Assembly: GCF_021172145.1 (NCBI RefSeq)
Contig: NZ_CP089095.1
Span: 682,001 to 746,000 of the forward strand
DNA length: 64,000 bases
Origin: Flavobacterium cyclinae
GTDB taxonomy: Bacteria > Bacteroidota > Bacteroidia > Flavobacteriales > Flavobacteriaceae
Direction: 5' to 3'
A program made the translations under genes and the position numbers. This document shows, in pieces, positions 8,299 to 16,717 of this stretch (position 1 is its first letter; every line of letters starts with the position of its first letter). Below the pieces are notes generated by a model. The model did not search any database. It saw only the letters and a program-made list of their open reading frames with translations, and was not told the origin of the DNA.

Positions 8299-9017
8299 TT
8301 GAAATAAAAAATATATCTAAAAAATTTGGAAAACTGGAAGTCCTTAAGAATGTTTCTGTTTCCTGTAATTCTGGTCAATGTATTGCTTTAATTGGACCTA
8401 ATGGTTGTGGAAAAACAACTTTGATAAAGTCGATTTTAGGTATGGTGATTCCTGATGCTGGAAGTATGGAATTTAATAAAAAATCGATTTTTGGTGATTA
8501 TCTGTACAGAGAAAAAATTGGATACATGCCACAAATTGGTCGCTATCCAGATACAATGACTATTGGTGAAATTATCGAAATGGTTAAGAAAATTCGAAAT
8601 TCAAAAGACAATTTAGATGAAGATTTGTTTAGAGATTTTGAAATTGAGAAAATGTTAAATAAGCAAATGCGAACACTATCTGGTGGAACTACTCAAAAAA
8701 TCAGTGCAGTTTTAGCTTTTTTATTTAATCCAGATGTTTTAATATTAGATGAACCTACAGCTGGTTTAGATCCTCTTGCATCTGAATTATTAAAAGAGAA
8801 AATTATTAAAGAAAAAGAAAAAGGCAAATTAATTATTATTACATCACATTTACTAAGTGAATTAGATGATTTGATTTCTGAAATTATTTTTATGCAAGAA
8901 GGTAAAATATTCTTTCATAAAAATATAGATGAATTAAGAGATGAAACACAAGAAGATAAAATTTCAAAAGCCATTGCTAAAATTTTAAGAGCCAATTCAA
9001 ATGAACAGAATAATTAA
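8295..9017 (+). CDS. nosF: NosF ABC transporter ATPase
   Basis: This 240-residue cytoplasmic ATPase energises NosDFY. It has a Walker A motif GPNGCGKTT (about 34-42), the signature LSGGTTQK (about 129-136), Walker B VLILDEPTAGLDP (about 150-162) and a switch His in TSHLL. Overlaps of 4 bp with nosD and 17 bp with nosY argue for one tightly coupled operon. Confidence 0.95.
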   Translation: MIEIKNISKKFGKLEVLKNVSVSCNSGQCIALIGPNGCGKTTLIKSILGMVIPDAGSMEFNKKSIFGDYLYREKIGYMPQIGRYPDTMTIGEIIEMVKKIRNSKDNLDEDLFRDFEIEKMLNKQMRTLSGGTTQKISAVLAFLFNPDVLILDEPTAGLDPLASELLKEKIIKEKEKGKLIIITSHLLSELDDLISEIIFMQEGKIFFHKNIDELRDETQEDKISKAIAKILRANSNEQNN

Positions 9018-9768
9018 AATTATACTATCCGATATTTTAAAAAATAAAATTGTATTAGTTTACACATTTATTTTAGCCGTTTTATCTTGGAGTTCTTTTG
9101 GAATGGAAGATAATACAGCAAAAGGAATGCTAACAATTTTGAATGTTATTTTATTTACAGTTCCATTAGTTTCAATTTTGTTTGCAACAATTTACATTTA
9201 TAATAGTTCTGAATTTATTGAACTTTTAATAAGTCAACCTATTAGAAGAAGTAAAATTTGGATAAGTTTATTTATTAGTTTATCACTCTCGCTTATTATT
9301 TCTTTTTTAATTGGATCTGGAATTCCATTACTCATCAATGCACCTAATTTGAATGGTATAATGATGTTGCTAATAGGTGTTTTAATCACTGCTATTTTTG
9401 TTTCTTTAGCGTTTCTTAGTGCTATTTTTAATAGAGATAAAGCCAGAGGAATTGGTGCTTCAATAGTTATTTGGCTCTTTTTTGCATTAATTTTTGATGG
9501 ATTGATATTGTTTTTATTGTTTCAATTCTCAGATTATCCTATAGAAAAACCAATGATTTTTGTAACTTCTCTAAGTCCAATTGATTTAGCAAGAATCCAA
9601 ATGTTATTACATTTAGATGCTTCTGCAATGATGGGATATACAGGTGCTTTATTTAAAGAATATTTTGGTAATGGAACAGGAATAGCTATTTCATTATTAT
9701 TGCTAATTCTATGGGTAATTGTTCCTTTTGTATTATCGCTTAAAAAATTTAAAACTAAAGATTTGTAA
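9001..9768 (+). CDS. nosY: NosY ABC transporter permease
   Basis: The protein has 255 residues and about six hydrophobic segments (roughly 16-34, 45-70, 96-117, 123-145, 155-178 and 228-248), the ABC-2 type permease pattern of NosY. It pairs with NosF and contacts NosD across the inner membrane. The start ATG lies inside the end of nosF. A 63-bp gap then leads to the hemoglobin gene. Confidence 0.93.
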   Translation: MNRIIKIILSDILKNKIVLVYTFILAVLSWSSFGMEDNTAKGMLTILNVILFTVPLVSILFATIYIYNSSEFIELLISQPIRRSKIWISLFISLSLSLIISFLIGSGIPLLINAPNLNGIMMLLIGVLITAIFVSLAFLSAIFNRDKARGIGASIVIWLFFALIFDGLILFLLFQFSDYPIEKPMIFVTSLSPIDLARIQMLLHLDASAMMGYTGALFKEYFGNGTGIAISLLLLILWVIVPFVLSLKKFKTKDL

Positions 9769-9831
9769 AATATATGGTTTATAAATTTAGATTTTATAGT
9801 TAAATAATTTATTTTTTTTAACTGATCCAAT

Positions 9832-10203
9832 ATGAAAACAGATATTAGAAATAGAAAAGATATTGAAAAATTAGTCAATGCATTCTATGATAAAGTAAAA
9901 AAAGATGACACTATTGGATATTTATTCAATGATGTAGCAAAAGTAAATTGGGAATTACATTTGCCTATAATGTATGATTTTTGGGAGAATATTCTTTTTT
10001 ACTCTGGAAATTATAGTGGAAGTCCTATGGTGGTTCACAAAGAGTTACATCAAAAAAGCACTATGAATCAACAACATTTTCAGCATTGGAATAATTTATT
10101 TAGTGAAACAGTAGATAAGCTTTTTATAGGTATAAAAGCCAATGAAATTAAAGAAAGAGCTTCAAATATTGCCCAGGTAATTATGTACAAAACACTATCA
10201 TAA
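9832..10203 (+). CDS. group 3 truncated hemoglobin
   Basis: A 123-residue globin of the group III truncated (trHb-P) kind. Visible motifs include FYDKVKKDDTIGYLFND near the N-terminus, FWENILFYSG in the middle, a proximal-side His in VVHKELHQK (about residues 67-75), and QHFQHWNNLF (about 83-92), typical of this class. Such globins bind O2 and NO. Placed at the end of the nos locus, it may handle NO that would otherwise harm the copper and Fe-S enzymes. Its stop overlaps the next start by one base (TAATG), so the two are likely translated together. Confidence 0.9.
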   Translation: MKTDIRNRKDIEKLVNAFYDKVKKDDTIGYLFNDVAKVNWELHLPIMYDFWENILFYSGNYSGSPMVVHKELHQKSTMNQQHFQHWNNLFSETVDKLFIGIKANEIKERASNIAQVIMYKTLS

Positions 10204-10646
10204 TGTATCATCAAATAATTTTAATAATTCACTTATTAGCGGCTACAATTTGGGTTGGGGGACATTTAATATTACTTTTAAGATATGTTCCAAAAGCTTT
10301 GAAAAATAAATCATTAGATGACATAACATTTTTTAGAAAAAATTTTGAATCTGTTGGAATTCCTTCATTATTAATTTTATTTGTAACAGGAATATTGTTA
10401 GCCTACGATTATGGAATTTCATTTGACAAATGGTTTAATTTTCAAAATTCAATAGAAAAAATAATAAGTTTAAAAATAGCACTCTTTTTTTGCACAATAC
10501 TCTTAGCTTTTACAGCGGTTAAGTTTTTATTTCCAAAACTACAAAACCAACCATCATATTTACTCTATTTATTCATCTCGTTAGTAACTATTATTGCAGT
10601 TATAATGTTAATTTTAGGAAGTTTAATTCGAATAGGAGGAATATAA
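10203..10646 (+). CDS. four-helix CopD-like membrane protein
   Basis: The 147-residue membrane protein has four hydrophobic helices. His residues sit in helix 1 (IIHLLAATIWVGGH, about 8-21), the pattern of the CopD/DUF2269-like family linked to copper transport or heme binding. It is translationally coupled to the truncated hemoglobin. It may add copper import or a heme-bearing membrane partner to the nos locus; neither is shown by sequence alone. Confidence 0.7.
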   Translation: MYHQIILIIHLLAATIWVGGHLILLLRYVPKALKNKSLDDITFFRKNFESVGIPSLLILFVTGILLAYDYGISFDKWFNFQNSIEKIISLKIALFFCTILLAFTAVKFLFPKLQNQPSYLLYLFISLVTIIAVIMLILGSLIRIGGI

Positions 10647-10668
10647 TTTAGTTTAACCATCGCTAAAA

Positions 10669-10704
10669 CAAAAAGCGTGAATTGATTCAATTCACGCTTT
10701 TTAA
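10669..10704. terminator. bidirectional terminator between convergent units
   Basis: AAAAGCGTGAATTG and CAATTCACGCTTTT form a near-perfect hairpin at 10671-10701, with A and T runs on both sides. It serves the nos operon from the left and the fasciclin gene from the right. Confidence 0.8.
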
Positions 10705-10744
10705 CCTAATTATAAGAAAAGCAAAGTTGAATTAATAATTATTT

Positions 10745-11299
10745 CTATTTTGGTAAAAGTACGTCGCCAATTACGTGAATTATTCCGTTGCCAGTTTCAA
10801 TTGTAGCAACTATTTCAGAACCATTGATATACGTTTTGTCATCTTTTTTAGTGATTTTTACTTTTCCGCCATAAACCATGTCAAACTCTTGACCATCTTG
10901 CATGTATTCTACTTTTAAGACACCTACATAGGTATGATATCCTAAAATATTTTCTAAATCACCCTTCTTTTCAGGTTTTAACAAGCCTTCTACTGTTCCA
11001 GCAGGTAACTTGTCAAATGCAGCATTTGTTGGTGCAAATACAGTAAATGGTCCAGCATTACTTAATGATGTTACTAAACCAGCCGCTTTAACAGCAGTAA
11101 CTAAAGTAGTGTGGTCTTTACTTCCTACAGCTGTTTGCACAATATTTGGAACTGAAGTTTCATCAACCACATTCTCTTGTCCACCAGCTGGTACTTCTGT
11201 AGATTCTGATGCTGGTTCTGAAGCTGTTTCTTCGCCTTGTTTACACCCAAAAGTGATCAGTAAACTGGCTAACAATAAAGTTTTAATGGAATTTTTCAT
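10745..11299 (-). CDS. fasciclin (FAS1) domain lipoprotein
   Basis: The protein has 184 residues. It has a lipoprotein signal with lipobox Cys at about residue 19 (LLITFGCKQG), an acidic Ser/Glu-rich linker, then one FAS1 domain (about 55-182). The typical blocks are present: TAVKAAGLVTSLSNAGPFTVFAPTN and NGIIHVIGDVLLP. FAS1 domains mediate adhesion or bind small ligands; the role here is unknown. Its promoter carries the same Crp/Fnr-type operator as nosZ, so it belongs to the nitrogen-oxide regulon by sequence evidence. It is a single-gene unit. Confidence 0.9.
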   Translation of the reverse strand: MKNSIKTLLLASLLITFGCKQGEETASEPASESTEVPAGGQENVVDETSVPNIVQTAVGSKDHTTLVTAVKAAGLVTSLSNAGPFTVFAPTNAAFDKLPAGTVEGLLKPEKKGDLENILGYHTYVGVLKVEYMQDGQEFDMVYGGKVKITKKDDKTYINGSEIVATIETGNGIIHVIGDVLLPK

Positions 11300-11320
11300 A
11301 ATTTGAATAATTTATACACA

Positions 11321-11365
11321 CAAAGTACTTGATTATCTGAAAATTATTTTATGCGTAGAATCATA
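11321..11365 (-). promoter_or_regulatory. Crp/Fnr-type operator and -7 box for the fasciclin gene
   Basis: TATGCGTAGAATCATA (11350-11365) keeps one perfect half (AATCATA) and a weaker partner. On the minus strand a -7-like GTACTTTG (11321-11328) ends 36.5 bp from the operator centre, the same geometry as at nosZ. Confidence 0.55.
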
Positions 11366-11379
11366 AAAAAAATACTTTT

Positions 11380-12597
11380 TTATTCCTTTTTTGTAAAAAA
11401 AGTTGTCCATAAAATACTTGCGAAAAGAAGTATAGCAATTCCAAACAAAGCTTCATTAATTTTAGGAATTAAAGTATAATTTAATGATGCGATTCCTTGA
11501 ATTCCTAATACCACTTCATTAAGTACAACTCCAATGCTAAATACAATTAATCCTAAGATGGTTTTTTTATTTACAACAATAAAATTATTTACATAAATGT
11601 AAAACAACAGAAAAAGTGAAATAATAGCTAATAATATCAAGTGTAAGTAAGCAATCACAATCGGTCTAAAACCAAATGCTAATTTGCTAATTGCAGGAAC
11701 GGTGGAACCCAATTGTAATAAGAACTTCGCACTCAAAGCAAAACTGATGAATAAAATCATATATTTTAAGTAATTTGGAAGAGTAACGAAGATGGATTTG
11801 TTTTCTTTAAAAATAGTTTTGAATAATAAATACCAAACAACTACTTGAACAATTGCCGAAATAGCCGTTAAAACATAAATTAGTAGCGGTAAATCTAACC
11901 AAAGAGTTGATAGAAAATACCCTGCAATACAAGACCAAAATAGCAATACAAATGATTGTGAATAAATGCGATTTGAGTTTGATGTTATTTTTAAATAATC
12001 CAACAACAATCCCATACAAGCAAAGAAAAACCAACCATTGTATTGAAAATGCAAATAGTAGTAAATGGAAGCCAAATATTCATTTTGATGGATGTTTTTT
12101 GTTGCCATCATATAAGCTAAAGCAAAAGTTCCTAAAGACGAAATCACATTAAAAAATAATGCAGCTTTGAACCATTTTGTTGCTACAGAAGAAGTTTCAA
12201 GTTGTTTGCAATCTTTAAAGAAAACATAAGCAAACCAATAAGAAACAAAAATAGAAAGGGTTGAAAAAGTAATCGAAATTGCACCATAACCTTGCATAAT
12301 AAAGGAAATCAGCATTACATAAGAGCAAATTAAATTTCCAATTAAAATAAGATTATATTTCTTAAATGTTATTTTGTGAAGCGTGTTGTGTTTTTGTAAA
12401 AAGGCAATTAGTAACGTCATTAAAGTATGCGTAACCCAACCAGCGAAAGCAAAATGAGAGTGCGAATGTTGTACACTTTTTTGATCGAGTAGCGGAAATT
12501 CAAACAGAATTTTATAACGCATTAAAAGTCCTAATAATGCAACAAGCATCAGATTAAAAATCGAAAACCGAATCCAAAAAGTTGTTTTAAACGACAT
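11380..12597 (-). CDS. polytopic membrane protein, heme-copper oxidase subunit I-like
   Basis: A 405-residue protein with about twelve hydrophobic segments. A His-rich start of helix 2 (VQHSHSHFAFAGW, about residues 41-53) recalls the low-spin heme ligand region of heme-copper oxidase or NorB subunit I, and of NnrS-like proteins. I do not see a clear second set of copper-binding His, so a respiratory oxidase is doubtful. Its ATG overlaps the stop of the upstream regulator gene (TGATG), so the two are co-translated. This coupling suggests a heme or NO-related membrane function tied to the regulator. Family assignment is tentative. Confidence 0.55.
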   Translation of the reverse strand: MSFKTTFWIRFSIFNLMLVALLGLLMRYKILFEFPLLDQKSVQHSHSHFAFAGWVTHTLMTLLIAFLQKHNTLHKITFKKYNLILIGNLICSYVMLISFIMQGYGAISITFSTLSIFVSYWFAYVFFKDCKQLETSSVATKWFKAALFFNVISSLGTFALAYMMATKNIHQNEYLASIYYYLHFQYNGWFFFACMGLLLDYLKITSNSNRIYSQSFVLLFWSCIAGYFLSTLWLDLPLLIYVLTAISAIVQVVVWYLLFKTIFKENKSIFVTLPNYLKYMILFISFALSAKFLLQLGSTVPAISKLAFGFRPIVIAYLHLILLAIISLFLLFYIYVNNFIVVNKKTILGLIVFSIGVVLNEVVLGIQGIASLNYTLIPKINEALFGIAILLFASILWTTFFTKKE

Positions 12598-13184
12598 CAG
12601 TAATATAATTTGTGATTAATAATTTCCACTTTATTCGTTTTACTTAATCTTGAAAGCTCTCTAATCACCGTTTCCACACGTAATCCTGTAAAGTTGGCAA
12701 TTTCTTGTCTTGTAAATTCCACTAATTCTTTTTTAGAACAATCGGGGTTTTTGTGTGCATTTAGAAAAGCTAAAATTCTAAACTCTGGTTTTTGGTTTAC
12801 AATGTCTTTAGTGGTTTTGGCTTTGGTGTGAATTCGAGTTGCCATTAAATTCAAGAATTGTTTTTGAATAAAGGGATATTCCTCTAAAATCTTTAAAAAC
12901 TTCTCTTTTGAAATTTTTATAATCTTGGAATCTTTGAAAACTACTGCTGTAGAAGGATATACTTCATCAATAAATAAAGGAGGTTCTCCAAAACTCTGAC
13001 CATTTTTAAAATAGCCTTGGGTAAACTCTTTTCCTTCATCATTTGAATTGTACATTCTTACGCAACCGTCAATAATTTGATAATAAAAATTCGCTGATTC
13101 CTCTTCATGAAAAATAATTTCATTTTTCTTGTACTCCTTGGCAATAGCGCCCCAAGTAAATAATAAATCTAAATCAATCTGCAT
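12597..13184 (-). CDS. Crp/Fnr-family transcription regulator, likely controller of the nitrogen-oxide regulon
   Basis: The 195-residue protein has an N-terminal cyclic-nucleotide-binding-like beta barrel (about 15-110), a long dimer helix (about 105-130) and a winged HTH (about 150-195). The only cysteines are C41 and C149, so there is no FNR-type [4Fe-4S] cluster; a DNR-like heme/NO or other signal is more likely. The recognition helix reads V-E-T-V-I-R (E171, R175), FNR-like (V-E-T-I-S-R) except that the Ser is Ile. That fits operators with ATGAT in place of FNR's TTGAT; this link is my inference. One operator copy lies in its own promoter. Confidence 0.88.
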   Translation of the reverse strand: MQIDLDLLFTWGAIAKEYKKNEIIFHEEESANFYYQIIDGCVRMYNSNDEGKEFTQGYFKNGQSFGEPPLFIDEVYPSTAVVFKDSKIIKISKEKFLKILEEYPFIQKQFLNLMATRIHTKAKTTKDIVNQKPEFRILAFLNAHKNPDCSKKELVEFTRQEIANFTGLRVETVIRELSRLSKTNKVEIINHKLYY

Positions 13185-13226
13185 AAAGTAGTTGTGTTGA
13201 AGGCTTTAATTCTTTTAGATAAAGCA

Positions 13227-13301
13227 CAAATTAATTTCAATAAAAGTAAAAAAAATATGACTGAAATCATACTAGACCTTAATTTATTTCTTGTAAATTT
13301 G
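13227..13301. promoter_or_regulatory. divergent Crp/Fnr-type operator with -7 boxes on both sides
   Basis: TATGACTGAAATCATA (13256-13271) lies between the regulator gene and the copper-supply genes. To the right, TAAATTTG (13294-13301) is a perfect TAnnTTTG box ending 37.5 bp from the centre. To the left, on the minus strand, TTAATTTG (13227-13234) ends 36.5 bp away. The arrangement suggests activation to the right and autoregulation of the regulator to the left. Confidence 0.7.
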
Positions 13302-13305
13302 TCCC

Positions 13306-13680
13306 ATGAAACAATTACTAATCATATTAACCGCGCTAATGTTCCTGAAGCCAATACTCCCGGTTTTAGAGTATGCCGTGAATTATGATTACATTGTAAA
13401 CAACCTTTGTGAGAACAAATCTAAACCCGAATTAAAATGTAACGGAAAGTGTCACTTGGCAAAACAATTGGCAAAAGCTTCCGAAAGTAATTCTGAAAAT
13501 TCTTCTGATAAAAAAATATCTTTCGAACATACTGAAATTGTATTTTTTCAGGAAATTCAACCTATAGAAATTAGACAAATTTATTTTTTAAATAAAACTT
13601 CTATTGGTAACAATTATTCTAACCTTTACTTTCACTTGAATGATTGTGCCTTTTTTCATCCACCCACATTTATTTCTTAA
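13306..13680 (+). CDS. small exported protein with a Cys motif, probable metal-handling role
   Basis: The protein has 124 residues. Residues 1-20 form a hydrophobic export signal or anchor. A short Cys cluster follows: C35 (NNLCEN), then KCNGKCHLAKQL (about 44-55), a CxxxCH pattern that could bind copper; the spacing does not fit c-type heme. The rest is Ser/Glu-rich. The predicted transcription start lies almost on the ATG, so the mRNA may be nearly leaderless. The gene opens a run with a Met/His-rich lipoprotein and an OprC/NosA-like receptor, which suggests copper handling for NosZ. Function is inferred from context only. Confidence 0.6.
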   Translation: MKQLLIILTALMFLKPILPVLEYAVNYDYIVNNLCENKSKPELKCNGKCHLAKQLAKASESNSENSSDKKISFEHTEIVFFQEIQPIEIRQIYFLNKTSIGNNYSNLYFHLNDCAFFHPPTFIS

Positions 13681-13797
13681 TTAAATATTGGTTTTTGTTA
13701 GTTCATTTACTGAATTAACCCACTCAACTTATATCATAATTTCTCTGAAAAAATCACATTTCAGATGGAATTACAATCACTTTAATTAAAAAATATA

Positions 13798-14643
13798 ATG
13801 AAAACTTCAATAAAATATATTGCAGCCATTTTTGCTATGGCTTTAACTTTTGTGTCTTGTTCAAACGATGATGAAATTACTGTAAATGAATTAGACGGAA
13901 TTACTAAATTTAAAGAAATCACTAACGATACACATACGATTGAATTGTATTCTCACATGGGAAGTTTAGAACAAGGATACAATGAAATTAGTCTACGAAT
14001 CAAAGAAAACGGAACCAACAATTATATAACAAATGCCCAAGTGAGTTGGATGCCTCTAATGCACATGACTTCAATGACGCATTCTTGTCCTAAATCAGAA
14101 GTGGAAAAAGTAACTGAAAATGGAACTTTATATGAAGGTTATATTATGTTTCAAATGGCGCAAAATGACACGGAATATTGGGACTTAAAAATAGATTATA
14201 CCATTAATGGAATAGACTACACTGCTACAGATGTAATTGATTTACCAGCCTCTACTCATCGAAAAGTAAATACATTCACAGGTTCAGATGGTGTTAAGTA
14301 TTTAGTGGCTTACATTGAGCCTCATCATCCAAAAGTAGCGCTTAACGATATGAAAGTTGGCGTTTGGAAAATGCAAAACATGATGACGTTCCCAGTTGTG
14401 GATGGTTACACTGTAAAAATCGACCCAAGAATGCCAAGTATGGGAAATCATACCTCTCCAAATAACGTTCATGCAACTCAAACGCTTGCTGGTGGATTAT
14501 ATGATGGGAAATTATCGTTAACCATGACAGGTTATTGGAAAATCAACTTACAATTAGCTGACGCAGAAGGAACTATCTTAAAAGGAGAAGAAATCACAGA
14601 AACAGTTACTGCTAGTAGTATTTTCTTCGAAATCGAATTTTAA
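13798..14643 (+). CDS. Met/His-rich lipoprotein with a FixH/YtkA-like domain, probable copper binder
   Basis: The protein has 281 residues. The lipobox Cys is at about residue 21 (LTFVSCSND). The N-terminal half contains a Met/His-rich block (WMPLMHMTSMTHSC, about 83-96). The C-terminal third has MPSMGNHTSPN and TMTGYWKINLQL, the pattern of FixH/YtkA-like beta-sandwich domains that bind copper. It is followed by a partial terminator and then an OprC-like receptor. The likely job is to accept copper at the outer membrane or in the periplasm for nitrous oxide reductase. Ligands are visible; the physiological link is inferred. Confidence 0.75.
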   Translation: MKTSIKYIAAIFAMALTFVSCSNDDEITVNELDGITKFKEITNDTHTIELYSHMGSLEQGYNEISLRIKENGTNNYITNAQVSWMPLMHMTSMTHSCPKSEVEKVTENGTLYEGYIMFQMAQNDTEYWDLKIDYTINGIDYTATDVIDLPASTHRKVNTFTGSDGVKYLVAYIEPHHPKVALNDMKVGVWKMQNMMTFPVVDGYTVKIDPRMPSMGNHTSPNNVHATQTLAGGLYDGKLSLTMTGYWKINLQLADAEGTILKGEEITETVTASSIFFEIEF

Positions 14644-14654
14644 ATTTTACTTAT

Positions 14655-14690
14655 AAAAAAGGTCGTTATGACATTATAATGACCTTTTTT
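14655..14690 (+). terminator. hairpin with T-run between lipoprotein and receptor genes
   Basis: AAAAAGGTCGTTAT pairs with ATAATGACCTTTTT with one G-U pair. The receptor ATG follows at 14705 with no room for an obvious promoter, so it is probably a leaky terminator or attenuator. Confidence 0.65.
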
Positions 14691-14704
14691 AAAACTTTTA
14701 TATC

Positions 14705-16690
14705 ATGAAAAAATTAATAGTATTTTTTCTGTCACTTTCGTTTTGTTTTACTTTTAGTCAAGAAGCGGATTCTCTTAAAACCAAAGAACTCAAAGAAGTT
14801 TTGGTAGTAGGAACAAAAGCAGCTTTACACGAAAAACAAACCAAAACACTTGCTACTTTAGACGAATTTCTGCAAAAATCAACCAAAGTAGATTTAATCA
14901 AAAGAGGTGCTTATGCTTGGGAACCCATCATCAACGGAATGGCAACTGAACGAACCGTAGTTACCATCGACGGAATGCGAATCTTTGGTGCTTGTACCGA
15001 TAAAATGGATCCTGTAACTTCCTATGTTGAAGTATCTAATTTGTCAGAAGCTACCATTTCTTCAGGGCAACAAGGCAGTTGTCATGGAAATACGATTGGT
15101 GGTTCTATCGATTTAAAAAGAAGCCAACGCCAATTTACTAATGCGGGTTGGGAATTCTTTGTTAACTCAGGTTATGAAACGAATAATCACCAAAAAATCA
15201 TAGGCTCAGCCATCAATTATGCTGATAGTTTATTTTATGTGGATACCGATGTAATGTTTCGCGATGCCGAAAATTACAAAGCAGGAAATAACAAAGAAAT
15301 TCAATTTTCACAGTTCAGAAAACTGAATCTTTCCGCCACTTCGGGTTACCGATTAGCTCCCAATAAAAACATTGAAGCTTCTGTAATTTTTGATAGAGCT
15401 ACTGATGTTGGTTATCCTGCATTACCAATGGATGTTTCTTTGGCGGAAGCTTTGATTACTTCAGTAAAATTCAATTACAAACCAAGTTTTGATTCAATCG
15501 ATAATTGGGAAACCAAACTCTATTTCAATACGATTACACACACCATGGACGACACCAAACGTCCTGATGTTCCTATTCACATGGATATGCCAGGTTGGAG
15601 CGATACCTATGGTTTTTATTCCAAAGTAAATAGGAAATACAAAAAACATCAATTTTTAGCCAATTTGAATTCGTTTTACAATCGTTCCGTTGCCGAAATG
15701 ACAATGTATCCGTCTGATCCAAACGAAAACTTAATGTTTATGTACACTTGGCCTGATGTTCGTACGTTGTATGCTGGAATTTATTTGGAAGATAATTTCG
15801 AAATCAACTGTCATTCGAATTTGAAATTCACCACCAATTTAGGTTTTCATAATAACAATGTAGCGAGTGATTTCGGCTTACAAAGTTTACAGATTTTTTA
15901 TCCTGAAATGGATGCTTCAAAATCTCGATTCCTAAAAAGTTTTTCCACTAATTATTTCTATAACAAAGACGGAATTTCGTATGGATTCGGAATGGGGTAT
16001 GGCGAACGCGCTCCATCAGTTTCAGAAGGGTATGGGTTTTATTTGTACAACAGTTTTGATGGATTTGATTACATTGGGAACCCAAACTTAAAAAACGAAA
16101 AATCATTAGAAGGAAATGCCAATATTGGTTTCAAAAATGCGAAATGGCAAACCAAAATATCAGCATCGTATTTTCATATTTACGATTATATCATTGGAAT
16201 TCCGGATGCTTCGGTAGCGCCTATGACTATTGGTGCCAATGGAATAAAAGTCTATACTGCTTTAGATTATGCGACTATTTTATCTTCCGATTTTACGGTA
16301 AGTTATCAATTATCAGATTTCTGGATTTGGAAAGGACAATTCGTCTATAACTTAGGAAAAGACAATGAGAATAACGGATTGCCTTTTATGAGTCCGTTTA
16401 ATTACATGACTTCTTTAGGCTTTAGACCAGGAAAATTTAGCTCGGAATTACAACTAAAAGGAAATACTACACAAACTCAATACAATGCTTTTTATGGTGA
16501 AGACAAAACACCAGATTATGCGATTGTAAATGCCAATTTTGGATATAAATTTACTTTTGAGAAATCAAAAATGATGCTAAATATGGGTGTTGAAAACATG
16601 TTCGATGCCAATTATACTACTTATACCGATTGGAAAAATATTCCAAGAATGGGACGAAATATCTTTATTAATTTGATGTTTCAGTTTTAA
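14705..16690 (+). CDS. TonB-dependent outer membrane copper receptor (OprC/NosA family)
   Basis: The protein has 661 residues: a signal peptide (about 1-19), a plug domain (about 30-150) and a 22-strand beta-barrel type C-terminus ending in Phe (FINLMFQF). The plug carries DGMRIFGACTDKMDP with C97 and M101. This CxxxM motif binds copper in Pseudomonas OprC together with a barrel HxM pair. Here H292, M293 and M295 (IHMDMPG) are candidates for that pair. NosA, a member of this family, is needed for copper loading of NosZ in Pseudomonas stutzeri. Position beside a nos locus and a shared operator upstream support the same use here. Confidence 0.88.
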   Translation: MKKLIVFFLSLSFCFTFSQEADSLKTKELKEVLVVGTKAALHEKQTKTLATLDEFLQKSTKVDLIKRGAYAWEPIINGMATERTVVTIDGMRIFGACTDKMDPVTSYVEVSNLSEATISSGQQGSCHGNTIGGSIDLKRSQRQFTNAGWEFFVNSGYETNNHQKIIGSAINYADSLFYVDTDVMFRDAENYKAGNNKEIQFSQFRKLNLSATSGYRLAPNKNIEASVIFDRATDVGYPALPMDVSLAEALITSVKFNYKPSFDSIDNWETKLYFNTITHTMDDTKRPDVPIHMDMPGWSDTYGFYSKVNRKYKKHQFLANLNSFYNRSVAEMTMYPSDPNENLMFMYTWPDVRTLYAGIYLEDNFEINCHSNLKFTTNLGFHNNNVASDFGLQSLQIFYPEMDASKSRFLKSFSTNYFYNKDGISYGFGMGYGERAPSVSEGYGFYLYNSFDGFDYIGNPNLKNEKSLEGNANIGFKNAKWQTKISASYFHIYDYIIGIPDASVAPMTIGANGIKVYTALDYATILSSDFTVSYQLSDFWIWKGQFVYNLGKDNENNGLPFMSPFNYMTSLGFRPGKFSSELQLKGNTTQTQYNAFYGEDKTPDYAIVNANFGYKFTFEKSKMMLNMGVENMFDANYTTYTDWKNIPRMGRNIFINLMFQF

Positions 16691-16717
16691 AAATACTACA
16701 AATTAGAAGAATTGGTT

